DNA of 64,000 bases, taken from NCBI GenBank assembly GCA_963676235.1, contig OY781044.1, forward strand, positions 1,550,001 to 1,614,000, read 5' to 3'. Positions within the stretch are counted from its first letter, which is position 1. Each line of letters begins with the position of its first letter. The stretch comes from JALNYB01 sp963676235. Lineage in GTDB: Archaea > Thermoplasmatota > Thermoplasmata > Methanomassiliicoccales > Methanomethylophilaceae. The notes under the pieces are model-generated. The model saw only the letters and a program-made list of their open reading frames with translations. It had not been told where the DNA came from and did not search any database. A program made the translations under genes and the position numbers. This document shows, piece by piece, positions 63,999 to 64,000 of this stretch.

Positions 63999-64000
63999 GA

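Noticed and set aside
1..64000. CRISPR array or cas genes
   Set aside because: No regularly spaced short repeats and no Cas signature found in the window.

Overview
The window looks like the chromosome of a methanogenic archaeon of the order Methanomassiliicoccales, probably a host-associated one. Archaeal signs are TATA boxes about 25 nt before genes with almost no leader (cobO, cysK), tRNA genes without an encoded CCA, and an SlyD-like archaeal FKBP. Intact genes here end in TGA or TAA, and three interrupted reading frames continue past an in-frame TAG, as expected if amber is scarce because it encodes pyrrolysine. The order assignment is inference; no marker gene is present.

Layout. 0-13.4 kb is mostly ordinary chromosome: a cation efflux transporter, an MFS transporter, cobalamin adenosyltransferase, and a sulfur amino-acid run cysK-metA-ridA in which metA appears to start at ATA. 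Next come a radical SAM/SPASM enzyme, an 11-cysteine small protein and a DUF5685 protein, which look like an unclassified peptide-maturation locus. A prephenate-dehydratase-like protein, zinc-ribbon proteins, a membrane-anchored transglutaminase-like protein and a ferritin-like protein follow.

13.6-25.7 kb is a degraded accessory region. I read it as up to five units, each a small glycine/alanine-rich hydrophobic peptide next to its own multi-pass membrane protein. Three peptides carry leaders ending in E-x-E-Y-(N/D)-G, and one unit adjoins a broken C39 (double-glycine) peptidase. The pattern resembles bacteriocin/immunity cassettes. IS remnants, a 270-bp MITE and an IS4-type transposase split by a complete group II intron are mixed in.

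25.9-36.7 kb holds oleate hydratase, an MFS/MarR pair, tRNA-Arg, an FKBP, tRNA-Thr, and a 3.7-kb stretch bounded by a decayed copy of the tRNA-Thr 3' end, the scar of an integrated element. 36.7-58 kb is a defence island: a DUF4238 protein, a PD-(D/E)XK nuclease with an in-frame amber, an Avs-like STAND NTPase, a Gabija pair (gajA-gajB), two IS copies, and a type I restriction system with silent hsdS half-genes in 0.5-kb inverted repeats around a tyrosine recombinase. 58.7-64 kb carries an asparagine-synthetase-like protein with a RelB/DinJ-like tail, glutamate decarboxylase, a PemK/MazF-like protein, a CAT-family acetyltransferase and a Sel1-repeat protein.
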